The translations under genes and the position numbers were made by a program. The notes below the pieces were generated by a model. That model made no database searches. It was given only the letters and a program-made list of their open reading frames with translations, and was not told the DNA's origin. A DNA stretch of 64,000 nucleotides, from positions 1 to 64,000 of the forward strand of contig CAZMGB010000007.1 of NCBI GenBank assembly GCA_964565775.1, written 5' to 3'. Position 1 is the stretch's first letter, and each line of letters opens with the position of its first letter. The DNA comes from CAZMGB01 sp964565775 (lineage in GTDB: Bacteria > Chloroflexota > Dehalococcoidia > DSTF01 > JALHUB01). Positions 17,094 to 25,393 of this stretch are shown piece after piece.

Positions 17094-18242
17094 CTATGAG
17101 AGGCGCAAGAGGAGCTGGTAGAGGCGGAAGTAGAGCTTGGAACCGTCCAGGAAGAGGGCCAGCGCCCCTTTCTCGCTGCTCGGCTCCACGTGGTTGAAGA
17201 TGGAGAGCTCCGTGAAGTGGACGTTCTCGCGCCCCGCGAGGCGGTCGCGCAGCCGCCGCGACTCAACATAGGGGATGTAGTGGTCCCCCTGGTCGTGGAG
17301 GATGAATAGCTCCGCCTTCACATCCTCGACACGTCGGCTCGGCGAGAGGAGCCGCAGCGCTTCCAGGACCGATGGCGGCAGCCTTTCGAGCAGCGCATCG
17401 ACCCGCGACGGGTCGTGATTGGACAGGACCTCGTAGGAGGCGCGGCCCTCAGGCGAGAGGAGCGCCAGGTCCGCGGAGGACGGCGCCACCCTCTGGATGA
17501 AGATGCGCCACAGGATATCCCGGTCACGGGCGTTCTCCAGCCGGAGGATGAGCTGCTTGTACATCACGATGACGGTGTGGCGGTCCGGCTCCCACCTCTC
17601 TTCCGTGCCGTTGTAGGAGATAGTCTCGGTCGTCACCGCCTTCAACACGTCCAGAGCATCGTAATAGCCACCGAAGGAGACAACGAGGTCGACGTCGCCC
17701 TCGATCCGGGCGTCGGACGCCGCAAGGAGTGAGAGCGAGGCGCCCACGCTGACCCCGATGTAGCCGATCTTGTCCGGCTTGACGTACTCCTGTTCCCTCA
17801 AGAACTGGAAGGCCGCTACCAGGGCATCCACCTCTTCGGGCGCGATGAACTCGTTCTCCAGGTCCTCGGAGAAGGGGATGAGCATCACCAGGCCGCCTCG
17901 CGCTGCGGCGTCCGCGAGCTTCACCAGCCGCGGGTCGTCGCGGTCCAGGGGAGGCGCTCCCATGGCGAATACGAAAGCCCCATGGCGGTCGTCGTCGCCG
18001 GGCCTGTAGACCTCCGCCTCCATGGTCCGCGAGCCGTAGTGTAGGGTCACGTCCTCGCGAATAGGCTCGTTCGTGACCCAGGTTACGGGTCGGACGGGGA
18101 AGTCTACCAGGAGATCGGGGAGAAAGACGGCCGTGCTCAGTGCGATCCGTCCGTGGCGATTGCTGACGAGAGCCGCCGTCAGTATGAGGAAGACCGCCAG
18201 GGCCGCGAACAACGGCCATAATCGTCGCACCGAGCACCTCAC
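17094..18242 (-). CDS. Alpha/beta-hydrolase with N-terminal membrane anchor
   Basis: A 382-aa protein beginning with a hydrophobic helix (LWPLFAALAVFLILTAALV), so it is probably membrane-tethered with the enzyme outside. The nucleophile elbow G-x-S-x-G is GVSVGA near residue 164. A late aspartate in FILHDQGDHYIPY and the histidine in FNHVEPSS complete a plausible triad. Such dienelactone hydrolase-like enzymes cleave esters; the substrate is unknown. The GTG start is weakly supported. Confidence 0.7.
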   Translation of the reverse strand: MRCSVRRLWPLFAALAVFLILTAALVSNRHGRIALSTAVFLPDLLVDFPVRPVTWVTNEPIREDVTLHYGSRTMEAEVYRPGDDDRHGAFVFAMGAPPLDRDDPRLVKLADAAARGGLVMLIPFSEDLENEFIAPEEVDALVAAFQFLREQEYVKPDKIGYIGVSVGASLSLLAASDARIEGDVDLVVSFGGYYDALDVLKAVTTETISYNGTEERWEPDRHTVIVMYKQLILRLENARDRDILWRIFIQRVAPSSADLALLSPEGRASYEVLSNHDPSRVDALLERLPPSVLEALRLLSPSRRVEDVKAELFILHDQGDHYIPYVESRRLRDRLAGRENVHFTELSIFNHVEPSSEKGALALFLDGSKLYFRLYQLLLRLS

Positions 18243-18521
18243 GCCCCGCCGGTCCGCCGTCCCTCGCGCCTCCAGGCGGTCGGTGGCCGAAGGGCACAGC
18301 GGGACTCCTCTCGAATCAGTTTGCCACGCGGCGCTTGGGGAATCAACGCGGGGCTCTTTGACTTCGGCTCATGGCAACCGTATCATGGCTTCTACGATCG
18401 GGGGCGGGTTTCAGACGCCATCTGCGCGCGTCCACGGTGCCTGTACACTGTGTGGCCCGAGATGCCAGCCCGCGGGGGCAGCGCCCCGGTGACGGCCGAC
18501 CCCGTGCGCCCAGCCAGACCC

Positions 18522-20363
18522 ATGGCTTATAAGCCCATCAAAGACTACGGCGTCATCGGCGATATGCACTCAGCAGCCCTGGTGGGGCTGGACGGCTCCA
18601 TCGACTGGCTGTGCTTTCCCCGCTTCGACTCGCCCAGCGTCTTCGCCGCCATACTCGACGACAGGATCGGCGGCCGCTTCCGCCTGGGCCCCGGCGGGCC
18701 GTCCACCAGCAGCCAGGCCTACCTGCCCGACACCAACGTCCTCTCCACGACGTTCACCGCGCCCCAGGGTAAGGTGGAGGTCATCGACTTCATGCCCGTC
18801 GGCCGGGATGTGGCACGCTCTCCCAGCGACCTGCTCCGCCTGGCCCGCTGCGTCGAGGGGCGCGTCGAGATGGAGTGCCTCTATGAACCGCGGCTCGACT
18901 ACGCCCGCGGCGCCACATCCCTGGAACAGCAGCCCGGCGGCGTGCTGGCGACAAAGGACCACCACGCTATGTCCCTGGCGTCAGACGTGCCGCTGCCGGT
19001 GACCGGCGACCGCGCCCATACCACGTTCGCCCTCAGCAAGGGTGAGGAGGCCTGCTTCGTCCTCCACTGGGACGAGCGGACGGTGCGGCCGCTGGCGGCG
19101 CATGAAGCCCGGAAGAACCTGTCGGCCACGGTGGACTTCTGGCGGCGCATCGCCGGCGATCTCCACTATGAGGGCCGCTGGCGCGACTGGGTGAGGCGCT
19201 CGGCGCTGGCCCTTCATCTTCTCGTGTACGAGCCGAGCGGCGCCATCTGCGCCGCCGCGACCACATCGCTGCCCGAGGCGATCGGTGGGCCCAGGAACTG
19301 GGACTACCGCTATGGCTGGCTGCGCGATGCGGCCTACACCCTGGACATCTTCCACCGGCTCGGCCACGTGCGGGAGACTGCGGGCTTCCTCAACTGGCTC
19401 AGCAACTTCTGCGAGGCCTGCGGCGTCAGGACCCAGACTCTCTACGGCCTGAACTATGAGACGGACCTGCGGGAGCTGGAGCTGCCGCACCTGGAAGGAT
19501 ATCGCGGCTCCCGACCGGTGCGCATCGGCAACGCGGCGGCGAGCCAGCTACAGATGGACGTCTTCGGCGAGGTGCTCCTGGCCTGCGCGACCTACCACCG
19601 CTCCGGCGGCGTCATAACCAACGCCATGTGGGAAACGATCGTGAGCTTCGTGGAGGCGGTTATCGGCAACTGGCAGCGGCCCGACAGAGGTATCTGGGAG
19701 GTGCGCGGCCAGATGCGGCACTTCGTCCACTCCAAGTTCATGTGCTGGGTGGCCATGGACCGCGCCATCCGCCTGGCCGAGGCTCTCGGCAAGGACGAGG
19801 ATCTTACCCTCTGGCGCCGCGTCCGCGAGGAGATCCAGGACGACGTGCTGGCGAACGGCTGGAGCAGCCGCAAGCGCGCCTTCGCGCAGTACTACGGCTC
19901 CCACAACATGGACGCCAGCAACCTTCTCATCCCCATGGTCGGCTTCCTGGCCGCCGACGACCCGCGCGTCGTCTCCACCGTCGAGCGCATCCAAGAGGAG
20001 CTCTGCCGAGACGGCTTCGTGCGCCGCTACCGCTGGGAGGAGACGGACGACGGCCTCGGCGGCGAGGAAGGCGCCTTTATGATGTGCACACTCTGGCTGG
20101 TGGGCGCCCTCGTCTTCATCGGCCGCGTGCAGGAAGCCCGGGAGCTCTTCGAGAAGGTGCTTGCCTGCGCCAACCACCTCGGCCTCTTCTCCGAGATGGT
20201 GGACCCGCACACTGGCGAGGCCCTGGGCAACTTTCCCCAGGCCTTCACCCACGTATCCCTCATACACACCGCGCGCAATCTGGATATCGCCCTCTCCAAT
20301 CTTGAGAAGCCGTCGGCGCCGCGAAAGCTGGAGCACGAGGTCGGCGTGCTTGGCGCCGCATGA
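18522..20363 (+). CDS. Glycoside hydrolase family 15 protein (glucoamylase/trehalase-like)
   Basis: A 613-aa protein with the GH15 two-domain plan. The N-terminal beta-domain starts MAYKPIKDYGVIGDMHSAAL and GLDGSIDWLCFPRFDSPS. The (alpha/alpha)6 barrel has NWDYRYGWLRDAAYTL and two likely catalytic glutamate regions, one near IWEVRGQ and one in GGEEGAFMMC. Family members hydrolyse alpha-glucosides; several bacterial ones of this length are trehalases, so trehalose is possible. No signal peptide is seen, implying a cytosolic enzyme. An aldolase gene follows after 18 nt. Confidence 0.88.
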   Translation: MAYKPIKDYGVIGDMHSAALVGLDGSIDWLCFPRFDSPSVFAAILDDRIGGRFRLGPGGPSTSSQAYLPDTNVLSTTFTAPQGKVEVIDFMPVGRDVARSPSDLLRLARCVEGRVEMECLYEPRLDYARGATSLEQQPGGVLATKDHHAMSLASDVPLPVTGDRAHTTFALSKGEEACFVLHWDERTVRPLAAHEARKNLSATVDFWRRIAGDLHYEGRWRDWVRRSALALHLLVYEPSGAICAAATTSLPEAIGGPRNWDYRYGWLRDAAYTLDIFHRLGHVRETAGFLNWLSNFCEACGVRTQTLYGLNYETDLRELELPHLEGYRGSRPVRIGNAAASQLQMDVFGEVLLACATYHRSGGVITNAMWETIVSFVEAVIGNWQRPDRGIWEVRGQMRHFVHSKFMCWVAMDRAIRLAEALGKDEDLTLWRRVREEIQDDVLANGWSSRKRAFAQYYGSHNMDASNLLIPMVGFLAADDPRVVSTVERIQEELCRDGFVRRYRWEETDDGLGGEEGAFMMCTLWLVGALVFIGRVQEARELFEKVLACANHLGLFSEMVDPHTGEALGNFPQAFTHVSLIHTARNLDIALSNLEKPSAPRKLEHEVGVLGAA

Positions 20364-20381
20364 AGCCCAGGAGAACTTACC

Positions 20382-21272
20382 ATGTCTGAACTGCCGCACA
20401 CCGTTCCTGCCATCGTAACTCCCTTCACGAAGGGCGGCCTCGAGCTGGACCCGCAGTGGATGCCGCAACACCTCGCCTACCTCGAACGCCGTGGCGCCGA
20501 CGGCGTCCTCGCCCTCGGCACGAACGGCGAAGGCCCTTCCCTCTCGCTGGAGGAGCGCAAGCAGGTCATCGACACCGTCCTGCGGGCGCGGGGCGGCCTG
20601 CGCGTCTTCGTCGGGACCGGCTGCTCCTCCTTGTCAGACACCGTCTCCATCTCCCGTTACGCCCTCGAAGCGGGCGCGGACGCCGTGTTGATCGTGCCGC
20701 CCTTCTACTTCAAGGGGCTGACGCCGCAGGGGCTCATCGCCTACTACGACGCCATCTTCCGCGCCCTGCCGCGAGAGGGAAAGGCGATGCTCTACAACAT
20801 CCCCAGCCACAGCGGCGTCGAGATCGTCGACGAGCTCGTGGACGCCCTGGCGGAACGCTACCCGGAGCAGCTCCTCGGGATCAAGGACACGAGCGGCGAG
20901 CTGGAGAAGACCCGCCACTACATCCAGCGCTACCCCCAGCTCGCCATCTACAACGGGAGCGACGGCAACATCGGCGAGGCGTACCGAGCGGGCGCCGTGG
21001 GCGCCATCTCGTCGACGGCCAACGTCTTCCCCGATCTTCTGGTAGCCGTCCGCAAGGCGCATCTCGAAGGCGGCGACATGGCCGGTCCTCAATCCAAGCT
21101 CAGCGCCGTGCGCCAGTTGGTCGAGCGCAACCCGTTCCCCGCAACCGTCAAGTACCTCATCCACATCGTCGCCGGCCTGCCCCTCACCCAGGTCCGGCCG
21201 CCCCTTGTCGACCTCACGCCAGAGCAGGCGGCGGCCGTCGAGCGCGAGGTCCGGGCGATGGGCCTCGAGTGA
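20382..21272 (+). CDS. DapA-family aldolase/synthase (DHDPS/NAL family)
   Basis: A 296-aa class I TIM-barrel aldolase. The Schiff-base lysine is in GIKDTSGE (about residues 167-174), the tyrosine in YNIPSHSG, and the substrate loop in ALGTNGEGPSLS, where dihydrodipicolinate synthase would have G-T-T-G-E. The altered loop and the isolated position argue against a lysine-pathway dapA and for a related aldolase of the N-acetylneuraminate lyase group. AGGAGA precedes the ATG. It is probably co-transcribed with the GH15 gene. Confidence 0.82.
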   Translation: MSELPHTVPAIVTPFTKGGLELDPQWMPQHLAYLERRGADGVLALGTNGEGPSLSLEERKQVIDTVLRARGGLRVFVGTGCSSLSDTVSISRYALEAGADAVLIVPPFYFKGLTPQGLIAYYDAIFRALPREGKAMLYNIPSHSGVEIVDELVDALAERYPEQLLGIKDTSGELEKTRHYIQRYPQLAIYNGSDGNIGEAYRAGAVGAISSTANVFPDLLVAVRKAHLEGGDMAGPQSKLSAVRQLVERNPFPATVKYLIHIVAGLPLTQVRPPLVDLTPEQAAAVEREVRAMGLE

Positions 21273-21425
21273 CCGGAAGGCTACGCCCGAGCGCTACGTG
21301 GCCCGTGAGCCCGCAAGCGCCGGGCCAACTGGCGCGATCGCTGCATACACAGGTCTGTCCTGCCCGCACCAAGCCGGGCGGCTCGCACCTGTGATACGAT
21401 CTGAGAAAGAGGGAGGTCAGCAGGC

Positions 21426-21869
21426 ATGCGATGTCCACGCTGTGACGTCGACCTCACGATCCAGCACTACGCTGGCATCGAGGTCGACCAGTGCCCTTCT
21501 TGCAGCGGCCGCTGGCTCGACCACGACGAGCTCGATCGGCTCGAAGCGACCATCGCCAGCGAGCAGGTGAGGAGGGCCACGATCGAATACTCCGAGCGAG
21601 CGAGCAAGCTCAATTGTCCCAAGTGCGGGAAGACGATGACGGCCTTCGACTACCGCGGTTGGAACCTCGAACTGGACACGTGCGAGGACGGGCACGGCTT
21701 CTGGCTCGACGCCGGCGAGGAGAAGCGCGTGACCGACCTGGTCGAGGAGCGCGTCCGCCGCCTCGCACGCTCCGCCTCAGCCGAGGAGGCATGGGGGAAG
21801 TTCCTGCACAGCCTCAGCCACAAATCGGTCTGGGATCAGATCAAGGGCATGTTCGGCGGCCGGCGCTGA
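21426..21869 (+). CDS. Zinc-ribbon protein (zf-TFIIB type)
   Basis: A 147-aa protein with two zinc ribbons: C-P-R-C (3-6) paired with C-P-S-C in QCPSCSGRWLDHDEL, and C-P-K-C paired with a later cysteine in DTCEDGHGFWLDAGE. The repeated G-x-W-L-D motif marks the zf-TFIIB family of small bacterial proteins of unknown role. The helical tail ends KSVWDQIKGMFGG. GGGAGG precedes the ATG and a TACGAT -10-like box is at about 21395. A strong terminator follows. Confidence 0.8.
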   Translation: MRCPRCDVDLTIQHYAGIEVDQCPSCSGRWLDHDELDRLEATIASEQVRRATIEYSERASKLNCPKCGKTMTAFDYRGWNLELDTCEDGHGFWLDAGEEKRVTDLVEERVRRLARSASAEEAWGKFLHSLSHKSVWDQIKGMFGGRR

Positions 21870-21922
21870 GTCAGCCGCACCGCCTCGGCAGGGCCCTCAC
21901 CGGGGCCCCCGGCCGAAAAGCG

Positions 21923-21950
21923 AAAGGCCAGGCTCATTTGCCTGGCCTTT
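21923..21950. terminator. Bidirectional rho-independent terminator
   Basis: A perfect 11-bp stem, AAAGGCCAGGC/GCCTGGCCTTT, with loop TCATTT. The A/T ends supply T-tracts in both directions, so it can serve both the zinc-ribbon gene (plus) and hsp20 (minus), which converge here. Confidence 0.9.
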
Positions 21951-21987
21951 GTGGGTACGCGGTTGGGGTGTCGACCGTACGGTTCGA

Positions 21988-22461
21988 TTACGCCTTCTTG
22001 CCCTCGATGAGGCTGCGGGCCTTGACCTTGATCGTCTTGGGCTTCGCCGCCTCGGCCTTGGGGATGCTCAGGGTGAGGACGCCGTCCTCCACGACAGCCT
22101 CCGCCTTCTCAGCGTCCACGCCCTCGGGCAGAGTGAAGGAGCGGCGGAACGCACCGTAGCGGCGCTCCTGCCGGTGGTAGTGCGGCTTCCTCTCCTCTTC
22201 CTCGGCCGTCGTCTCCCCCTTGATGGTCAGGACGCCTCCGCTGATGGAGACATCGACCTGCTCGGGCTTGAGGCCGGGCATCGAGGCCTCGAACACCAGG
22301 TGCTCATCAGTCTCATACACGTCGACGGGCACGTAGGTGCCGGCGGCCTCCCAGCCCAGGGCGCGCCAGGGCGAGAAGAAGCCCTCGTCAAAGAGACGGT
22401 CCATCACCCAGCCACGCCGTGTCAGCTCACCAAAAGGATGCCAGCGGATGATGTTTGCCAT
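21988..22461 (-). CDS. Small heat-shock protein Hsp20
   Basis: A 157-aa alpha-crystallin-domain chaperone. After an N-terminal region (MANIIRWHPFGELTRR), the crystallin domain runs from about residue 42 to 140, with SISGGVLTIKGE, the L-P-E-G-V-D loop and the conserved VEDGVLTLSIPKAE strand. A C-terminal P-K-T-I-K-V motif resembles the I-x-I/V tail used for oligomer contacts. It binds unfolding proteins under stress. It is divergent from dnaJ and shares the operator region with it. Confidence 0.94.
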   Translation of the reverse strand: MANIIRWHPFGELTRRGWVMDRLFDEGFFSPWRALGWEAAGTYVPVDVYETDEHLVFEASMPGLKPEQVDVSISGGVLTIKGETTAEEEERKPHYHRQERRYGAFRRSFTLPEGVDAEKAEAVVEDGVLTLSIPKAEAAKPKTIKVKARSLIEGKKA

Positions 22462-22552
22462 TTTCGTTCACCTCCGGAATAATTGGACTAGCAATCGATC
22501 TTTCTCGGGTTCGGGCGTCGACCTCCGCCCTCCGCGTATCTCGTCTACGAAG

Positions 22553-22581
22553 AATATAGCAAACGGGCGATACGTTGTCAA
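22553..22581 (-). promoter_or_regulatory. hsp20 promoter
   Basis: Minus-strand TTGACA (22581-22576) and TATATT (22558-22553) are separated by exactly 17 bp. The -35 lies in one arm of the palindrome TTGTCAAGAGTCTTGACAA (22575-22593), whose other arm holds the divergent dnaJ -35. Confidence 0.8.
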
Positions 22582-22585
22582 GAGT

Positions 22586-22606
22586 CTTGACAAATATATT
22601 ATCAAG
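22586..22606. promoter_or_regulatory. HAIR-type operator for HspR
   Basis: CTTGA (22586-22590), an 11-bp spacer, then TCAAG (22602-22606). The HspR consensus CTTGAGT-N7-ACTCAAG has the same half-sites and spacing. The site covers the dnaJ -35 and most of its spacer, so binding would block RNA polymerase. The hspR gene is the third gene of the operon it would control. Confidence 0.75.
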
Positions 22607-22615
22607 TTTTATGAT
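22587..22615 (+). promoter_or_regulatory. dnaJ-htrA-hspR operon promoter
   Basis: TTGACA (22587-22592) and TATGAT (22610-22615) lie 17 bp apart, near consensus, about 48 bp before the dnaJ ATG, in an AT-rich island unlike the surrounding DNA. Confidence 0.85.
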
Positions 22616-22662
22616 TTGACTGGGCTACGTGCCCGGAAGTCACCGTTGCAGGTGATCTAGCT

Positions 22663-23673
22663 ATGGCTGCCCAAGACTACTACTCAATCCTCGGCGTCAA
22701 GCGAGGCGCCTCCGACAAGGAGATCCGGCACGCCTACCGCCGCCTCGCCCGCAAGCACCACCCTGACGTCAACCCGGGCGACAAGGCGGCCGAGGCCCGC
22801 TTCAAGGAGATCAACGGCGCCTACGAGGTGCTCTCCGACCCGGAGAAGCGCAAGAAGTACGACAAATACGGCGACAAGTGGCAGTACGCCGACCAGATCG
22901 AGGAGATGCAGCGCCGTTCCGGGGGCGCCCGCTGGTTCCGCTTCGAGCCCGGCGGCGCTGCGGGCGCGGGCGGCACCTTCGACATGAGCGATCTCTTTGG
23001 TGAGGGCGCCGACCTCGGCTCTGTATTCGGCAACATATTCCGCGGCTTCGGTGGCGCCCGTCGCAGAGCGCCCGCCCGACCCCGCGACATCGAGCACCGG
23101 GTCGAAGTGACGCTGGAGGAGGCATACCGCGGCAGCACCCGCACCCTCCAGATGGAGAGCCAGGAGCCCTGCCGCACCTGCGGCGGCACCGGCCAGGTGA
23201 CGGGGGCCGTCTGCCACGTCTGTCGCGGCTCCGGCACGACGGTGCGCCCACGACGGCTGGAGGTGAAGATCCCGGCCGGCGTGCGCCAGGGATCGCGCGT
23301 GCGTATCGCCGGCGAGGGCGCGCCCGGCTCGAGCGGCGGGCGCAAGGGGGACCTGTATCTGCTGATATCGGTGCGGCCCCACGACCGCTTCGAGCGGCGC
23401 GGCGACGACCTCTACACCGACGTGGAGGTGCCCCTGACGGACGCAGTCCTCGGCGGCGAGGTCGAGGTGCCGACGATGAAGGGCAAGGTGATGCTGAAGG
23501 TGCCGCCCCTGACGCAGAACGGCAAGGCCTTCCGGCTGACCGGCCAGGGCATGCCTCACCTGGGCAAGGACGGCAAGGGCGACCTCTTCGCCCGCGCCAA
23601 GGTGCGCCTGCCGGAGAAGCTATCGGACGGCGAGAAGAAGCTCTTCGAAGAGCTGCGGAGCTTGGAGCAGTGA
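22663..23673 (+). CDS. DnaJ-type co-chaperone with a reduced zinc region
   Basis: A 336-aa Hsp40. The J-domain (1-70) contains HPD in KHHPDVNPG, required to stimulate DnaK ATPase. A glycine-rich linker (90-140) follows. The zinc region has only two C-x2-C-x-G-x-G motifs (PCRTCGGTG and VCHVCRGSG), against four in classical DnaJ and none in CbpA. C-terminal peptide-binding domains follow, with GDLYLLISVRPH and the late GKAFRLTGQGMP. It heads the heat-shock operon; no dnaK or grpE is in the window. Confidence 0.9.
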   Translation: MAAQDYYSILGVKRGASDKEIRHAYRRLARKHHPDVNPGDKAAEARFKEINGAYEVLSDPEKRKKYDKYGDKWQYADQIEEMQRRSGGARWFRFEPGGAAGAGGTFDMSDLFGEGADLGSVFGNIFRGFGGARRRAPARPRDIEHRVEVTLEEAYRGSTRTLQMESQEPCRTCGGTGQVTGAVCHVCRGSGTTVRPRRLEVKIPAGVRQGSRVRIAGEGAPGSSGGRKGDLYLLISVRPHDRFERRGDDLYTDVEVPLTDAVLGGEVEVPTMKGKVMLKVPPLTQNGKAFRLTGQGMPHLGKDGKGDLFARAKVRLPEKLSDGEKKLFEELRSLEQ

Positions 23674-23680
23674 TCGTCCG

Positions 23681-24550
23681 ATGACGACTGGCGACAAAGA
23701 AGCGCTGGACGCCTACTCGCAGGCAGTGAGCAGCGCCGCCGAGCGGGTAGGCCCGGCGGTCGTGAAAGTGGAGTCCGGCCGCGGCCGTGGCGTCGGTAGC
23801 GGCGTCATCTTCGACTCCAGCGGCCGCATCCTCACCAACGAGCACGTCGTGCGGGGCCCCGCACAGGTGACGGTGAGCCTAGCGGACGGTCGCCGTCTCC
23901 AGGCCGCCGTCATGGGCGCCGACCCGGCGCTGGACATCGCTATGCTGCGTGTGGCGGCCAGGGGCCTGCCCGTAGCGGAGCTCTACAGCGGGCCGCTCAA
24001 GGTCGGGCAGCTCGTCGTGGCGATCGGCAACCCATACGGCCTGAGCTGGACGATAACGGCCGGCGTGGTGAGCGCCCTGGGGCGCGAGCTGCCGGTCGGG
24101 CGCGGACTCGCCCTCCGCGACCTCGTGCAGACGGACGTAGCGATAAACCCGGGCAACTCAGGCGGGCCGCTCGTCGATGCGCAGGGACGGGTCGTGGGCA
24201 TTACGACTGCTGTCATGCCCTACGCGCGTGGGGTCGGCTTTGCCGTGCCCGTGAGCAGCGTTTTCGCCGCTCTCGCCCGCTTCGACGAGATGCGTCGCCG
24301 CGACGGCGGAAGGCTGGGCATCGTCGCCATCGCCGTCGAGGGCGGTGTGCAGGTGCTGGAGATAGAGCCCGATTCGTCGGCAGCCCGCGCCAGCCTGCGA
24401 GCCCAAGATGTAATCGTCGCCCTGGACGGGCGGCAGATGGCGAGCGCCTCCCAGATCGCCGAGGCGCTGAAGTCGGTCCGGCCCGGCCAGAAGATAGAGA
24501 TAACGTTCCTTCGACAGGGGCGCCGGGGCAAGACGGCCGTAATCGTCTAG
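23681..24550 (+). CDS. HtrA/DegP-like trypsin-type serine protease with PDZ domain
   Basis: A 289-aa protease with the triad His in TNEHVV (about 52), Asp in ALDIAMLRV and Ser in NPGNSGGPLV (about 157). One PDZ domain occupies the last 85 residues or so. HtrA proteins are normally exported or membrane-anchored; this one starts MTTGDKEALDAYSQ with no signal peptide or transmembrane helix, so it appears cytosolic. It lies 7 nt after dnaJ in an HspR-type operon, pointing to handling of misfolded cytoplasmic protein. Confidence 0.87.
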   Translation: MTTGDKEALDAYSQAVSSAAERVGPAVVKVESGRGRGVGSGVIFDSSGRILTNEHVVRGPAQVTVSLADGRRLQAAVMGADPALDIAMLRVAARGLPVAELYSGPLKVGQLVVAIGNPYGLSWTITAGVVSALGRELPVGRGLALRDLVQTDVAINPGNSGGPLVDAQGRVVGITTAVMPYARGVGFAVPVSSVFAALARFDEMRRRDGGRLGIVAIAVEGGVQVLEIEPDSSAARASLRAQDVIVALDGRQMASASQIAEALKSVRPGQKIEITFLRQGRRGKTAVIV

Positions 24551-24568
24551 CCCGAGGAGTGAGCTTCG

Positions 24569-24916
24569 TTGCAGGAAAACACGATACCTGAAGATGAGCC
24601 CTGCTACGTCATAAGCGTCGCCGCCAGGATGATCGGCGTGCACGCCCAGACCCTCCGCTATTACGAGCGGGCGGGGCTGCTGGCGCCTTCGCGCTCGCGG
24701 GGCCGCATCCGTCTCTATTCTCAGTCCGATATCAACCGCCTGCGCCAGATCCAGAGCCTGATCAACGACCTGGGCCTGAACCTGGCGGGCGTCGAAGTGA
24801 TGCTGCGCATGAACGAGCGCATCCGCCGCATGGAGGCGGAGATGGAGAGGATGCGCTCCGAGTTGCAGCGGCTGCGCGACCGCCGCCTGCCCGCCCCCAG
24901 AGAAGAGAACGCCTAA
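24569..24916 (+). CDS. hspR: HspR, MerR-family heat-shock repressor
   Basis: A 115-aa regulator. The MerR winged helix reads YVISVAARMIGVHAQTLRYY then E-R-A-G-L-L, with the wing SRGRIRLYSQSDI, matching HspR. A long basic and acidic coiled-coil tail ends RLPAPREENA. A TTG start is supported by GAGGAGTGAG. HspR represses heat-shock genes with DnaK as co-repressor until misfolded proteins titrate it. It probably binds the HAIR site at 22586 and so controls its own operon, and perhaps hsp20. Confidence 0.9.
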   Translation: MQENTIPEDEPCYVISVAARMIGVHAQTLRYYERAGLLAPSRSRGRIRLYSQSDINRLRQIQSLINDLGLNLAGVEVMLRMNERIRRMEAEMERMRSELQRLRDRRLPAPREENA

Positions 24917-25191
24917 TGACAGAGCAGATGTCGGGGGCCGAGCTCTTGGACATGAACAATTTGGATTGCCACAGATACACACAGGCAAGACACAGATCCC
25001 TCAGCGACCGGAATCTGCTGCGCCCAATCTGCGTCAATCAGTGTCGTTCTGTGGCCAATAGCCCGTTTTCGTCATGTGGACCACCGCTCGCAAGGCTTCC
25101 GGCGGCCAGGCTTGAGCCAGGCCGCCGCCCCCCCCGGAAAGGGGGGCGTAGGGGGGTTAGCGCCCCGGAGTAAACCCCAGCACGGCGGAAA

Positions 25192-25280
25192 NNNNNNNNN
25201 NCCCCCCCCCCCCCCCCCCGCCGGCCCCCCCCCCGCCCCCCCGGCCCCCGCCCCCGCCCCCCGCCCCCCCCCCCCCCCCG
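25192..25280. other. Assembly gap and poly-C artefact
   Basis: Ten Ns (25192-25201) are followed by about 80 bases of almost pure C with rare G. This looks like a sequencing or scaffolding artefact rather than biology. The flanks (25085-25150 and 25283-25345) are palindromic repeats such as GCCAGCCTGAAGGCTGGC. No gene is seen from 24917 to 25393. Confidence 0.9.
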
Positions 25281-25393
25281 CGCCAGCCTGAAGGCTGGCC
25301 TTCGGGGGTTACGCGCCCGGATGTCGGCCCGAGCAGGGCTGAAGCCCCGCAGCTACCAGCGGAGCAGCGCTAGGACAGCCGGAGGTACGAGAG

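Noticed and set aside
20382..21272. Lysine-pathway dapA
   Set aside because: The substrate loop differs from dihydrodipicolinate synthase and no lysine genes are nearby; kept only as family member.
25202..25291. Open frame encoding a proline/glycine-rich protein through the poly-C tract
   Set aside because: It is a translation of an artefact next to Ns.
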